From positions 637,047-701,046 of the forward strand of contig JAAOMT010000706.1 of the NCBI GenBank assembly GCA_016748015.1: a stretch of DNA of 64,000 nt, in the 5' to 3' direction. The notes under the pieces were generated by a model. It saw only the letters and a program-made list of their open reading frames with translations, did no database searches and had not been told where the DNA came from. This document shows positions 10,815 through 23,276 of this stretch, piece after piece. Origin of the DNA: Geosiphon pyriformis (taxonomy: Eukaryota; Glomeromycota; Glomeromycetes; Archaeosporales; Geosiphonaceae). Position numbers and translations under genes: made by a program. Numbering within the stretch: the first letter of the stretch is position 1; every line of letters starts with the position of its first letter.

Positions 10815-13397
10815 TATAAATAATAATGTTTTTAATAATATTATAAAAAAAATTAGATAGAATGAATTAATTTTGGTCATAAAAGAACTGTTAAATAACA
10901 AAGCTGCTAGATTTTCTGGAATTTTTAATAAATTATAAAAGAATTGTAATAATTTAGTACTTATTATATTCTTGGTTTTACTAAATACTTGCTTATTAAA
11001 AAAAAATACTTACTAAATAATAAGAAGCTTAGATGTTAATAATTCTTAGGTTTTATAACTGAAATAGAGTTTTCATTAATGTTTACATTATATTAATTAA
11101 AACTAACAAGAAAATTTTGTTTAAAATATTGTTTAATTGTATATTATTTGTTGATAATAAGTTTAATATCTTTTATAATAACAACTTTTCTGTATTCAAA
11201 AATATTTTTACTTAATTTTCTATTTTTGTTATTGGTTTAATTATTGAAATACCTTGAAAAAAAACTGAAAATTATGACTAATTCTATAAAACATATAAAA
11301 AACATATAATTTAATAAATTAGTATTATTTAAGATATAGTTTATTAGTTTTTTTGACAATTTTATTGTAACAGAACCAATAGAATTATAACAGATTTTGA
11401 TTTAACAAAAGAATACAAAATTCATAATAATTTGAATTAAAGCAAAGTATTTTTACTATTGTTTTAAAAAAAAATTTATAATTTTTAATATATAAAACTA
11501 AAAACCAAGTTTTATTTATGTAGATATTAAATAGATTTAAAATTTATAACTAAAACAAATTAAATAAAGATAAAAATTGGTTTTATTTTATTTTTTGTTA
11601 TTAGCATTTTTATGAATAATATTATTTAAATAGATAATTTTTAAGTAATTTTATAATACATATTAAATATAGTCAATAAGTTTTTTTATATATATAATAT
11701 TTTTATTAATTATTAAGTAAAAACTTTTAATTTATACATATGTAAAATGTATATTTTAATTACAAAAAATAGATACATAAATATATAGATATTTTTTTGT
11801 TTATAAATAAAATATCTAAATCTAATTTAAAAAAACACATATAGATATTAAGTTTTTTGCCAATATAATATTAAAAAAAATCATTTTTAATAAACAGTTT
11901 TATATCTGGTTTTAGTTATTTTGTAATCAATTATTATCTATTGTATTTAATTCTGTTTTGTAATTAAATAAGTATATATTAAATAAAACTTAATTATTTA
12001 AAAAAGTTTGAAATCTAAAACCAATTTGCCCAGAAATTTTTTTACTAATATTATATAATAATATTTATTAATATAGATAGAATTCTTAAATAATTATTTA
12101 TTTATTATATAATAGATCTACAGATTATATATTAAATCTTATAATATTTATTTTAATTTTTTATAAGATTGTTTATTAATTTTATAAATAATTTTTTGGT
12201 AATATTATTGACATTTTTTTCAAATGTGATTTGTTTTTAGTTAATAAACTGTTTATAATATTTTGATTAAAAAATAATATTACTTATAAAATAAAGCAAA
12301 ATAATAATAATAAAAAAATATAAACATAAATAATTAATATTAAAATATAAAATTAGAAAAATATATAATATTAAAAATTTTAGAAATACTAGTAAGAATT
12401 TTAGATATTTCAAAATGCCAAAAATTCCAGAAATTTTAGTAATAACTAAAAAAAATTATAGGAATTTAAGGAATTTTGTATTATAAAAATTTATATATAT
12501 ATAATAGATATATTAAAAACAAAAAAAATAAACAAACATAATTAAAAACAAGTTTAGTTTTATTTTTACAAATAACTAATCATATTTTTATGTATGCTTC
12601 AAATTTTACTGCTTATAAAAAAATATTATATAATATTAAAATTAAAAATTTTTTTTCTTATTAATTTTTTGTTTACAATAAAACTAATAAAATTTAAAAA
12701 GTTTTAAAGTATATTTATATTAACTATTTTTTCCAATATTAATCCATTTGTAATTATAAAACAGATTAATAATTTGACTAGTTTTGCGAATTTTGGCAAG
12801 ACTAAAGTAAGAAATTATCTTAGTACAAAAAAAAATTGTAAATTATATATTTATACACTAAAAATTCATTGCTAATTCTAATATTATGAATTCCTTGGCT
12901 AGATTTCTAATTATAAATGTGCTTGAAAATAGTGATGTTAGTAGATATTGTTTTTAGAATAGTAAAGTAAAGAGTAAGAGAAATAGTATTAATAATTTGT
13001 CTAATGTGAATAATTTAAAGAATACAATAATAATAAAAACCAGTTTTATAGATTTCAACAGTTTCAGTGATAGCAAATACATAGATAAAGCAACATCTAA
13101 AAGAACTTATACTCAGTTCTACAATTTGAAAAATTTCTCAAAAAATTGGTATTTAAAAACTTTGGTAATAAAAGATTCCTGTTTTTTTTAGCTTTTTTTT
13201 TAATTAATTCCATTTTTAACCTATTATAGATATCAAAAAAAAACATGCTTTGATCTAGTCAAATTTTTTACTCTAAATATTAACTTTAACATAATGTCTA
13301 ATAAAACTTTAAATTATAAACTTAGGTGTATTAGAAAATTGTTCTACAGAACTAATAATTTTGGAGAAGCTTCTATTTTTTCAAAATTTCAGAACAT

Positions 13398-13901
13398 TAT
13401 TACCAGCTGAAATATGAGATATTAATTAGCATGAAATTATTTTTATAATTTTTATTATTAACTAGTATATATTATTGTTTTAATTTTTTATTTATTATCT
13501 TATCAGATTATCTGAATTACTATTGAATTAATAACTTAATTTGTCAGATTATGCAATACACCGAACTATATAACATTCAGAATTCACCAAAATATTTAGT
13601 AATTTAATAAAATATTCAACAATTCACCGAAATAATTTATAATTCACAGAAATAACTTACAGTTTAATAAAATAGATCTTTAATTTGCCAAAATATTAGA
13701 AAAAAAGAGTTTTAGATCATAAAATAATACTACAACAAGTTATATAAAAGAAGAGCTTCTTTCTTCAAGAAAATATATCTTTGTTAGAATAAAAACTACT
13801 TTGAAAAACATAAAAATTCTTAAATATTTTTGTTTCGAAATTAATTATTTTATACTAATATTTTGAAATTGATTAGCTATCAATTTTAGTAATTGTTAAC
13901 A
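13398..13901 (+). repeat. Gypsy-family LTR, shortened
   Basis: Starts TATTACCAGCTGAAAT, which is the TGTTACCAGCTG start with G changed to A, and ends in GTTAACA. It aligns by eye with the 591 bp LTR at 27,618 but is about 90 bp shorter because the block after 'aagaaaatatatct' is missing. It is the 5' LTR of the fragment that follows. Confidence 0.75.
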
Positions 13902-16140
13902 ACTTCCAAACCTGGATTTGAAATAATCTCCTTGAGATATTTTCTTATTTCTTTTTTTTAAGTTTATTTTCTTTTTCTTTTTTGGTTTTTTTATATTATT
14001 AAGTAATTTACAATCGAAATTTTTTGTAGAACAATTAACTTTTACAGCAAAGTAACTACACACATTTTTAAAGAGCTTACAAATGAAATTTTCTTGTAAA
14101 AGAGTCGACTTTTACTGAAAAGTAACTATATAAATAATTGGCATAAAATTGGTTATTTCATTATAAATTCAACAACATACATAATTCAAAGTATAGAAAG
14201 ATATTTTGAAAGAAGAATTAGCTTATTGAAGTTTATCAACTTTAATTATCAACTTTAATTAACAACAAAATTAACAGCAAAAGAGCATTAACAATATTAA
14301 AAAAAAAGTAGAAAACCTCTGATAACATTTAGTGCTCTTTTAGAAATAATACAGCAACAATTAAATCAAAGTGGTAATTATATCTAATATAATAACTCTA
14401 AAGTACTATTAATTAATTTACACTCATTGCAAACAATAATTTGGAATCTGAGATGAAATCACAGCTTTTAAGAAAACATTTTTTCAATATATTAAGAATT
14501 GAATCAATAATTATTTTTTTAGAAATTACAATATTACTGAAATTAAAAAAAATCTTCTTAAAAACTTAATCTACTATTTAAACAGAAACTTAGAAGCTAT
14601 TAGTATTAATACTTGTACTATTTATTTTAAAAACTTGACTACTATATTATTAAGTTTTGTAAAAAAAAATATCCTGTTAACTCATAATTTGTTTTTGAAC
14701 TTAAATTAAAACCAAAAACAAGCAGCAAAAACACCAGACTTGTTTATATAACTTTTAATACACCAAAAACAATATTTAAACAGTTATATACATCTAAATA
14801 AAAAACAAACATTAAACTACCACTTTTAATTAAAGTTTTATCTAACAACCAAAATTAATTTATACTAATATTAATCTTCTTAATTATTTAGCTGTAATTA
14901 GGGTAAATATTCAGAAACTTTAGCCAATAAAAAAACATTTCCAAATTCATTAAAAAAGAAAAAAAAACAGCAAAAAACACACCAGTAATAATAAAAACAA
15001 AAATTTCTGAATTTTTAGAAAAAAACTTTGAAACCAGTCTTTAAAAATAGCTTAATAATGTCATTAAAGCTGAAAATAGCAACAAATAAAATGCAGCAAG
15101 AATACTAAAAACAATTTTTTACTTTTTATAAAAAATTGCAGCTAAATAGTTCAAAAACTTAATAGTATTTTTTGCTAATTAACAAGCTTTTAAAACTGCT
15201 TTTTTTAAACAGCTTACTAACAACAACACCTTAATTATTCTTTGAAATTACTTCTAAAATATTAGACAAAAAACCAACTAAATTTGTTATAATTTATTTT
15301 GAGAAATTTAACAAACTTTTTTAAAGAATCAAATAGTTAAAAAACAATAACTACTATTCAAATGCCTAATTATTAGATCAATTTATTATTAGACTAAAAA
15401 ATAAATTTATTAAAAAAGTTTAATTACATGTATTCAAAAATTTAATCACTGTTATAATATATGTTAAAAACTATAAAATAGCAATAGAAAAAACAAATTA
15501 CACAAAATTTGTCAACTTTGCTATTGGTAAAAACAGCTTAATTGTTAAAAAAAAAATTATCTAATTTATTAAAAAAGTTAAAATTTATTTTGCTAATTAA
15601 CAATAAAAGTATCAGCTCTTTTAATAATAAAACCCAAGCATTTTTTTATTATTATCTAACTTTAATAACTAAACCTATCAATCAAACTATCATTATAATA
15701 AAATTTCAGAATACTAAAAATATAATTGCCAAAAAATACTATAAGATCAATAATAAAAAAATAATCAATATTATTTTTTATTATAACAGCAATCAAAATT
15801 TTAATTCAGTTATTATTAGCCTGCTTTAATATTATAATTATATTATCAACTACTTTTAGTTTAAAGTTATTAATTACCAATAAGAAAATTAGTTCAACTC
15901 AACTAATTTATACTACAAAACTATTTTTAGTTAAATAATAACAACAGATTTGGTCTTAATAATTATTAGTACTTTGCAATAATAATTAATAGCCATCCAA
16001 ATATTTTTACATTTAATCTGGTTATCTTATAATATTAAAAGACCAGAATTTTCATCATATTGCACTTTTAAAAAATAAAGTTATAACACAACAGCAAAAT
16101 TTTTTTTATAACAATACCACAATCTTACTAGTAAAATTGC
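13902..16140 (+). mobile_element. Gypsy leader and gag remnant
   Basis: The leader (about 14,010-14,340) is followed by decayed gag. A readable piece near 15,420-15,570 follows the family gag (K-I-A-I-E-K-T-N-Y-T-K-F-V-N-F-A-I type sequence), and the longest surviving frame is 15,542-15,829 (95 residues, Lys/Ile/Asn-rich). No pol follows. The fragment ends at a truncated LTR at 16,141, as expected of an internally deleted element. Confidence 0.65.
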
Positions 16141-16429
16141 TAATATTATTAGCTAAAATTTGAAATATTAAATAGTATAAAATTATTTTTATAATTTCTA
16201 TTATTAATTAACATATATTATTATTTTAATTTATTATTTATTATTTAATTAATAATTTAATTTGTACAAAACACAAATGTAACCAAATTGTAATAATTAA
16301 ATTATATAATATGCTGAATTATATAATATTCAGAATTTGCCAAAATATTAGGAAAAAGAAAAGCGCTAGATTTTAAAATAATACTACAACAAATTGTATA
16401 AAAAAAAAGCTTTTTTTTTTGAAAAATGT
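16141..16429 (+). repeat. Truncated LTR interrupted by another LTR
   Basis: About 290 bp of LTR sequence ('ctaaaatttgaaatatta' through 'aaaagctttttttttgaaaaatgt') stops where a complete LTR begins at 16,430. It lacks several internal LTR blocks. It reads best as the 3' LTR of the 13.4 kb fragment, partly deleted or invaded by the next element. Confidence 0.65.
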
Positions 16430-17043
16430 TGTTACCAACTGAAATTCGAGATATTATTTAGCATAAAATTATTTTTATAATTTTTATTATTAAAAAGCAT
16501 ATATTATTGTTTCAATTTATTACTTATTATTTTATCAAATTATATAAATTGTTATTCAATTAATAATCTAAATTATACAAAACATAAATAAGACCAAATT
16601 GCAATAATTAGATCATATAATACACTGAACTATGTAATATTCAAAATTTATTAAAACATTTAAATTTGAAAAAATATTTAATAGTTTACTGAAATAATTT
16701 ATAATTTACAGAAATAACTTATAGTTTAATAAAATATACTTTTAGTCACTAAAATATTAGGAAAAAAAAAGTGCTAAATTATAGAATAGTACTATAACAA
16801 GTTGAATCAAAGAAGAATTTTTCTTTTTAAAAAAATATATTTCAATTAGAATTCATTTTAATTAAAATCAATATCTTCTTTAATATCTTCTATAAAAATT
16901 AATTTCAATAAGACTTATTTTAAAAAACATAAAAATTCTTAACTATTTTTATTGTAAAATTAACCAATCCATATTAATATTTTGAAATTGATTAGCTACT
17001 AATTTCAGTAATTATTAGCAACCAATTTCAGTAATTATTAACA
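16430..17043 (+). repeat. 5' LTR of the gypsy element
   Basis: TGTTACC...TTAACA termini form the short inverted repeat TGTTA/TAACA typical of LTRs. Its end contains a local duplication ('aatttcagtaattatta' twice, at about 17,000-17,040), so it is about 20 bp longer than its relatives. Confidence 0.75.
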
Positions 17044-18809
17044 ATTTTTAGGCCTGGATCTGAAACAACTTTTTTAACATATTTTCTTATTTTTTTTTTT
17101 TAGTTTATTTTTTTTATATTATTAAATAGCCTATAGTCGAGATTTTTTGTAGAAGAGTTAACTTTTACAGCAAAGTAACTACACATATTTTGAAGAGCTT
17201 ACAAACAAAATATTTTTGTAAAAAGATTGACATTTACCACAAAGTAACTATACAAATAATTGGCATAAAATTGGCTATTTTATCATAAGTCTAATAGTAT
17301 ATATAATCCAAAGTATAAAAAAATGTTTTAAGAAAAGAATTGGCTTATTGAAAGTTTATTAATTTTTATTAAAAGCAGAATTAACAGCAAAATAGCATTA
17401 ACAACATTCAGAAAAAGGTAGAAAAATCTCTAGTAATATTTGATGTTCTTTTAAAAATAATGTAGTAACAACTAAATCAAAGTAGTAATTACATCAGACA
17501 TAATAACTTTAAAGTACTATTATTTAATTTACACTAACTATAAACAACAATTTGTAATTTAAAACAGAATTACAGCTTTTAAGAAAATACTTTTCTAATA
17601 CATCAAAAACCAAATCAACTATTATTTCTTTGGAAACTAAAACATTATAAAAGTCAAGCAAAACCTTTTTAAAAATCTTATTTACTATTCAAATAGAGAC
17701 CTAAAAAATATTAGTGCTAATAATTATATTATTTATTTTGAAAAACTTGATTACAATATCATTAAGTTTTATAAAAAAATACTCTGTTGACCTATAATTT
17801 GTTTTTAAACTTAAATTTGAATCTTAAACAAGCAGCAAAGACAAAAAAAATATCTGATTAGTTTATAATGTTCAACACACCAAAAACAATTTTTTAATAC
17901 TTACAAACACTTAAACAAGGAACCAGTTTTAAATTACCACTTTCAACTACACTTTTTTTTAGCTTTGCTTGCTCAAACACAAACACTAAATTCACCTCTT
18001 AATTGATTTTTAAAACCAAAAGACTTAAACAAAAGTTTAATCTAACAGCCAGAACTAATCTATATAAATATTAATCTTTTTAATTATTTAACAAAAAACC
18101 AAAGCAAATACTTAAAAACATTAGTCAATAAAAAAAACGTTTTTGAATCAATTAAAAAAGAAAAAAGAAATAAGATAAAAAAATTACAAATAATAAAAAA
18201 GATAAAAAAATAATTTCATATATTGCAAAAATTTTTGATCTTTCTAAAAAAATATCGAAACTAGTCCTTAAGAATAGCTTAAACATTTATTAAAGCAGAT
18301 GATACAAATAGATAGAATACAATTAGAATATTGAGAGCAATTTTTTATTTTCTCAAAAAAATTATAGGCAAAGGATTTAAAAACTTGGTCACTTTTTTTG
18401 TAAATTGAACAGTCTTCAAAAACTGCTTTTCTCAAACAGTTTACAAACAATGATACTTCAATCACTTTTTGAAACCATTTTTAAAACATCAAACAAGAAC
18501 CATTTAAGTCTGTTATAACTTATATTAGAAAATACAACAAACTTCTCAAAAATATTCAGCAATTAGAAACCAATGCTTACTATTCTAATACTCAAGTTTT
18601 AGATCAATTTATTCCTAATTTAAAAAATAAATTAATTAAAAAAGTTTACTCATATGCTTCAAAAAATTTAACCACTGTTATTTAACATGTCAAAAACTTT
18701 AAAATAGTTATAAATAAAGCAAATTACACAAAACTTGTTAACTTAGCAATTAGAAAAACTGGCTTAACAGTTGAAAAAAAATTGATTAGCTTACCAAAAA
18801 AGTTGAAAC
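17011..18809 (+). repeat. First copy of an identical 1,799 bp duplication
   Basis: Matches 18,830-20,628 at a constant offset of 1,819 bases, with no difference seen at the points compared, including identical 65-residue minus-strand frames at 18,268-18,465 and 20,087-20,284. It contains the LTR end, leader and gag. It runs straight into the N gap. See the finding on assembly. Confidence 0.9.
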
Positions 18810-18829
18810 NNNNNNNNNNNNNNNNNNNN
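18810..18829. other. Assembly gap (20 N)
   Basis: Twenty consecutive N. The base before it ends one copy of a 1,799 bp sequence and the base after it begins the next copy. Confidence 0.99.
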
Positions 18830-20628
18830 ATTATTAGCAACCAATTTCAGTAATTATTAACAATTTTTAGGCCTGGATCTGAAACAACTTTTTTAACATA
18901 TTTTCTTATTTTTTTTTTTTAGTTTATTTTTTTTATATTATTAAATAGCCTATAGTCGAGATTTTTTGTAGAAGAGTTAACTTTTACAGCAAAGTAACTA
19001 CACATATTTTGAAGAGCTTACAAACAAAATATTTTTGTAAAAAGATTGACATTTACCACAAAGTAACTATACAAATAATTGGCATAAAATTGGCTATTTT
19101 ATCATAAGTCTAATAGTATATATAATCCAAAGTATAAAAAAATGTTTTAAGAAAAGAATTGGCTTATTGAAAGTTTATTAATTTTTATTAAAAGCAGAAT
19201 TAACAGCAAAATAGCATTAACAACATTCAGAAAAAGGTAGAAAAATCTCTAGTAATATTTGATGTTCTTTTAAAAATAATGTAGTAACAACTAAATCAAA
19301 GTAGTAATTACATCAGACATAATAACTTTAAAGTACTATTATTTAATTTACACTAACTATAAACAACAATTTGTAATTTAAAACAGAATTACAGCTTTTA
19401 AGAAAATACTTTTCTAATACATCAAAAACCAAATCAACTATTATTTCTTTGGAAACTAAAACATTATAAAAGTCAAGCAAAACCTTTTTAAAAATCTTAT
19501 TTACTATTCAAATAGAGACCTAAAAAATATTAGTGCTAATAATTATATTATTTATTTTGAAAAACTTGATTACAATATCATTAAGTTTTATAAAAAAATA
19601 CTCTGTTGACCTATAATTTGTTTTTAAACTTAAATTTGAATCTTAAACAAGCAGCAAAGACAAAAAAAATATCTGATTAGTTTATAATGTTCAACACACC
19701 AAAAACAATTTTTTAATACTTACAAACACTTAAACAAGGAACCAGTTTTAAATTACCACTTTCAACTACACTTTTTTTTAGCTTTGCTTGCTCAAACACA
19801 AACACTAAATTCACCTCTTAATTGATTTTTAAAACCAAAAGACTTAAACAAAAGTTTAATCTAACAGCCAGAACTAATCTATATAAATATTAATCTTTTT
19901 AATTATTTAACAAAAAACCAAAGCAAATACTTAAAAACATTAGTCAATAAAAAAAACGTTTTTGAATCAATTAAAAAAGAAAAAAGAAATAAGATAAAAA
20001 AATTACAAATAATAAAAAAGATAAAAAAATAATTTCATATATTGCAAAAATTTTTGATCTTTCTAAAAAAATATCGAAACTAGTCCTTAAGAATAGCTTA
20101 AACATTTATTAAAGCAGATGATACAAATAGATAGAATACAATTAGAATATTGAGAGCAATTTTTTATTTTCTCAAAAAAATTATAGGCAAAGGATTTAAA
20201 AACTTGGTCACTTTTTTTGTAAATTGAACAGTCTTCAAAAACTGCTTTTCTCAAACAGTTTACAAACAATGATACTTCAATCACTTTTTGAAACCATTTT
20301 TAAAACATCAAACAAGAACCATTTAAGTCTGTTATAACTTATATTAGAAAATACAACAAACTTCTCAAAAATATTCAGCAATTAGAAACCAATGCTTACT
20401 ATTCTAATACTCAAGTTTTAGATCAATTTATTCCTAATTTAAAAAATAAATTAATTAAAAAAGTTTACTCATATGCTTCAAAAAATTTAACCACTGTTAT
20501 TTAACATGTCAAAAACTTTAAAATAGTTATAAATAAAGCAAATTACACAAAACTTGTTAACTTAGCAATTAGAAAAACTGGCTTAACAGTTGAAAAAAAA
20601 TTGATTAGCTTACCAAAAAAGTTGAAAC
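18830..20628 (+). repeat. Second copy of the 1,799 bp duplication
   Basis: Repeats 17,011-18,809. After 20,628 the sequence continues smoothly into the rest of gag, so this is the copy physically linked to pol. Confidence 0.9.
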
Positions 20629-21304
20629 TTATTTTGCCAATCAACAATAAAAGTACCAATTATTTTATCAATAAAACCAAAAAATTTTTTATTATTCAAC
20701 AATTTATTTTAACAATTAAACTGCTATTATTGTGAAATTTTTGAACATTAAAAACAGGATTGCAAAAAATAAAAAGAAACCAACAAAAACAAAATAATCA
20801 ATATTATTTTCTTTAACAACAGCAATTTTATAATTTATAATTATCTACTTACTACTTATCAAAATTTTAGTCTACTTATTATCAGCCTGTTTTACAATAA
20901 TCACAATAATACTATTAATTACTTCCAGTTCAAAGTTATTAACTATTAGTAAAAAAATTAGTTCAATTTAATCTATTTATATTACAAAACTATTTTCAGT
21001 TAACTAATAATAAAATTAGTTTTAACTATGTATTGATACTTTGCAACAAAAATTAACAGCTACTTAAATATTTTTATATTCAAATTAATTATTTTATAAT
21101 GCTAAAAGACCAAGATTTTTACTATATTGTACTTTCGAAAAATAAAGTTACAGCATAATAACAAAACTTTTTTCATAACAACACCATAATCTCATCAATA
21201 AAAATTGCCAAAAATACCAATATTTCAAACATATTTCTCTTTGAATTCGAAGCAAATAAATCATTATTTTTACTTAATAATATAATTACTTTAAAACAAA
21301 AAGC

Positions 21305-21670
21305 AAATACTACTATATATATAGAAATTGAAATTAAAAAAAAATTAATTTAATTGATTTTAGATAGTAGATTTGTTAAAAACATTATTATTTACTAATT
21401 GATACAACAATTAAAAAAAATGTAAACCAACTAGCTCAAACAGTAATTATTACTATTAATAATATGAAAAAAATACCAGTAGAAAAAATTAACAACTTTT
21501 TGTTTATAGTTAATAAAATTACTATTTTAATTAAAGTTTTTATTATGAATATATTTTAATATTAAGCTCTTATTAGAAATAATTGGCTTAAAACCAATGT
21601 AAATTTAGATTAAAAAACCTAAAAATCAAAGATTTTTTACCAAGATCAATACACCAGAGTACTTGTTACT
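21305..21670 (+). pseudogene. Retroviral-type aspartic protease of the gypsy element
   Basis: A frame with internal stops reads as a pepsin-like half-domain. The active-site motif appears as L-D-S-R at about 21,359-21,370 where the family has L-D-S-G, with flanking hydrophobic strands. Later blocks read like 'KKIPVEKINNF' (about 21,466-21,500) and an N-W-L block near 21,570, consistent with the family fold. The Gly-to-Arg change (GGA to AGA) would abolish activity. The protease would process the gag-pol polyprotein. Confidence 0.6.
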
Positions 21671-21989
21671 TGTAGTACTTTTAACAAATAATTTAAGAAA
21701 GCTCTAATTTTGAATTTGAAAAAAAAACCCAATAACTGAAACTTATATGACTTTTAACTTTTGGTTTAATTGGGCTGAAAAAACTAAACAATTATTTAAA
21801 ATATTTATATTACAATCAATATTTTCATAGCTTAAAAAAATTAGTCAACAATTTATCTTTATAATTAAATTAGTTAACAGTTAGTATGTTTTATATTTAA
21901 ACCAAAACCAAAAAACAACTATTCTATATTGTACTAAAATACAAAAATTATAATAAAAAGCTTTTATTCATAGAAGCTTACATATTATT

Positions 21990-22110
21990 AAAAAAAAATA
22001 TAAAACTTATATCTGTTATTACTGTAAAGCCTACTACTAAGAATAATTTGAAAGCTCAAAATACAGTAGAAAATAAGAAAACACACTTTATTTCACATGT
22101 GAAAAACTAC
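21990..22110 (+). pseudogene. Cys-pair (zinc-binding-like) segment between protease and dUTPase
   Basis: A C-Y-Y-C motif (about 22,014-22,025) is followed about 30 codons later by a single Cys in an F-T-C-E-K-L-L context. This resembles a CxxC...CxxC zinc-binding module whose second pair lost a Cys. Function is unknown. It is separate from a classical gag zinc knuckle because it lies after the protease. Confidence 0.35.
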
Positions 22111-22683
22111 TGCTTAAAAAATACAACTGGATCAAGATTGCAATAAAAAAAAATATAATTAAACCTGTTAATATGTTTTTTCTATTTTTGAGAAAGTAAA
22201 ATATGAAACACTATTTACAGCAGTCTATAACAGCACTTTTAATAAACTCTATTATTATCCACATAATGCCAAAATAATCTAAAAATTAGCTATAGTTCTG
22301 ATTAATAAAGAAACAAAAAAAATATTCATCAAATAAAAAAAGCAGAATATATTGAATACACAATAAAATTAGCCAGATTTAATTACAAAAATGAAGTGAA
22401 ATTTTACCACTTAACTTCTAGCCATGTTTGCCTTTCAAAAAAAACTTAAATTTAATAATTAAAACAAATAAACATTTAGTTTTGTAAAAAATGTATCATG
22501 TTTTGTAATGTTATATAATGTTTTAAATATTATGCTTTTAGCATATTATTATCTATTGAAAATTACCAAGAAGAAATTAAATTTAGAAAATTGAAGAAGA
22601 AGTTCTAAAAATTTCAATCTACTTTACCAAAAATCAACTTATCTTACTCCTTAAATACTTTAATAACAATAGGCAAGAAATCA

Positions 22684-23080
22684 AGCTAGAAAAAACTCAT
22701 AAAAATAATGGTAAATATAACCTATGATATCCCAAAAAAATACTTTAACATTACAACCAAAATTCTTAACCAAAATCAACCTTAAAATTGTTTTTGAAAT
22801 TCCACCAAAAGCAATAGTACAAATTGCTTCCCACTTATCACTGGCAAGCAAAAAAATCAACATTAGAGGAGGAATTATCGATGCAGGATATACTAAAGAC
22901 ATTATAGTAATGCTCTAAAATAAAACCGAAAATTTTTTTATAATTAAACATGCTAAAAAAATTGCCCAAGCTATTTATTTATCCATAATCAACATTTCGG
23001 GTCTGCAATCAGTCAAAAATCGAAAAAAATTTGGCAAAAGTGAAAAGAAACTCAAAGTTTTGGATTAACTGGACAATTTA
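22684..23080 (+). pseudogene. dUTPase domain inside the gypsy polyprotein
   Basis: The trimeric dUTPase motifs are visible in order. Motif 1 is degraded (reads N-N-G-K-Y-N-L near 22,700-22,720 where D-A-G-F-D-L is expected). Motif 2 is A-S-H-L-S-L-A near 22,824-22,845. Motif 3 is strong: G-G-I-I-D-A-G-Y at about 22,867-22,893. Motif 4 is K-K-I-A-Q-A-I near 22,950-22,970. A frame change in an A run near 22,735 and a stop near 22,917 break it. The enzyme hydrolyses dUTP to dUMP, limiting uracil in newly made cDNA. It lies between protease and RT, which suggests a role in reverse transcription. Confidence 0.8.
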
Positions 23081-23276
23081 TAATTCTAGTAAATATAGTT
23101 CTCAATGTACAAAACAAATCTTATCAGATTTTTAGATTACCAAGAACAATTACTATCTTACTTTTTAGAAAAATTCATAAAGCATACGCCTGTATAATAC
23201 TTATTACTATTTAACAAATTTTTAAATCAAATGAACAAATTTACAAGAACATAGAATTTCAATTTTAAATATTTTT

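Larger units (their letters stand above)
7377..13390 (+). mobile_element. Second, older LINE copy, split by a Tigger transposon
   Basis: Same family and orientation as the LINE at 331-4,590 but far more decayed. Recognisable pieces are a pre-RT block at 8,535-8,720 (reading around K-L-V-L-E-S and D-W-T-K-K), the L-L-N-N-K-A-A-R-F-S-G block at 10,885-10,920 and an R-T-N-R-I-I-T-D-F block at 11,370-11,405. The first two are separated only by the transposon at 8,730-10,814; removing it restores family order. Sequence from about 12,100 to 13,390 is too decayed to assign, although a 64-residue Ser/Lys/Asn-rich frame survives at 12,997-13,191. The left edge abuts the inverted LTR and the right edge the LTR at 13,398. 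Confidence 0.7.
17500..21240 (+). pseudogene. Gypsy gag polyprotein region, decayed (contains gap and duplication)
   Basis: No long frame remains, but local plus-strand readings near 20,500-20,640 (T-K-L-V-N-L-A-I followed by a Lys-rich coiled segment) match the gag seen at 15.4 and 29.9 kb. Gag would form the virus-like particle. The composition is A/C-rich with many former Gln and Asn codons. Part of the span is counted twice because of the duplicated block around the N gap. Confidence 0.55.

Noticed and set aside
12997-13191. 64-codon Ser/Lys/Asn-rich frame
   Set aside because: Could be a LINE fragment, but no motif supports it. Kept as part of the LINE region without a separate call.
18268-20284. 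Two identical 65-codon minus-strand frames as a duplicated gene
   Set aside because: Both lie in the block repeated around the N gap and run antisense to gag.
22681-22902. 73-codon minus-strand frame
   Set aside because: Antisense of the dUTPase remnant.
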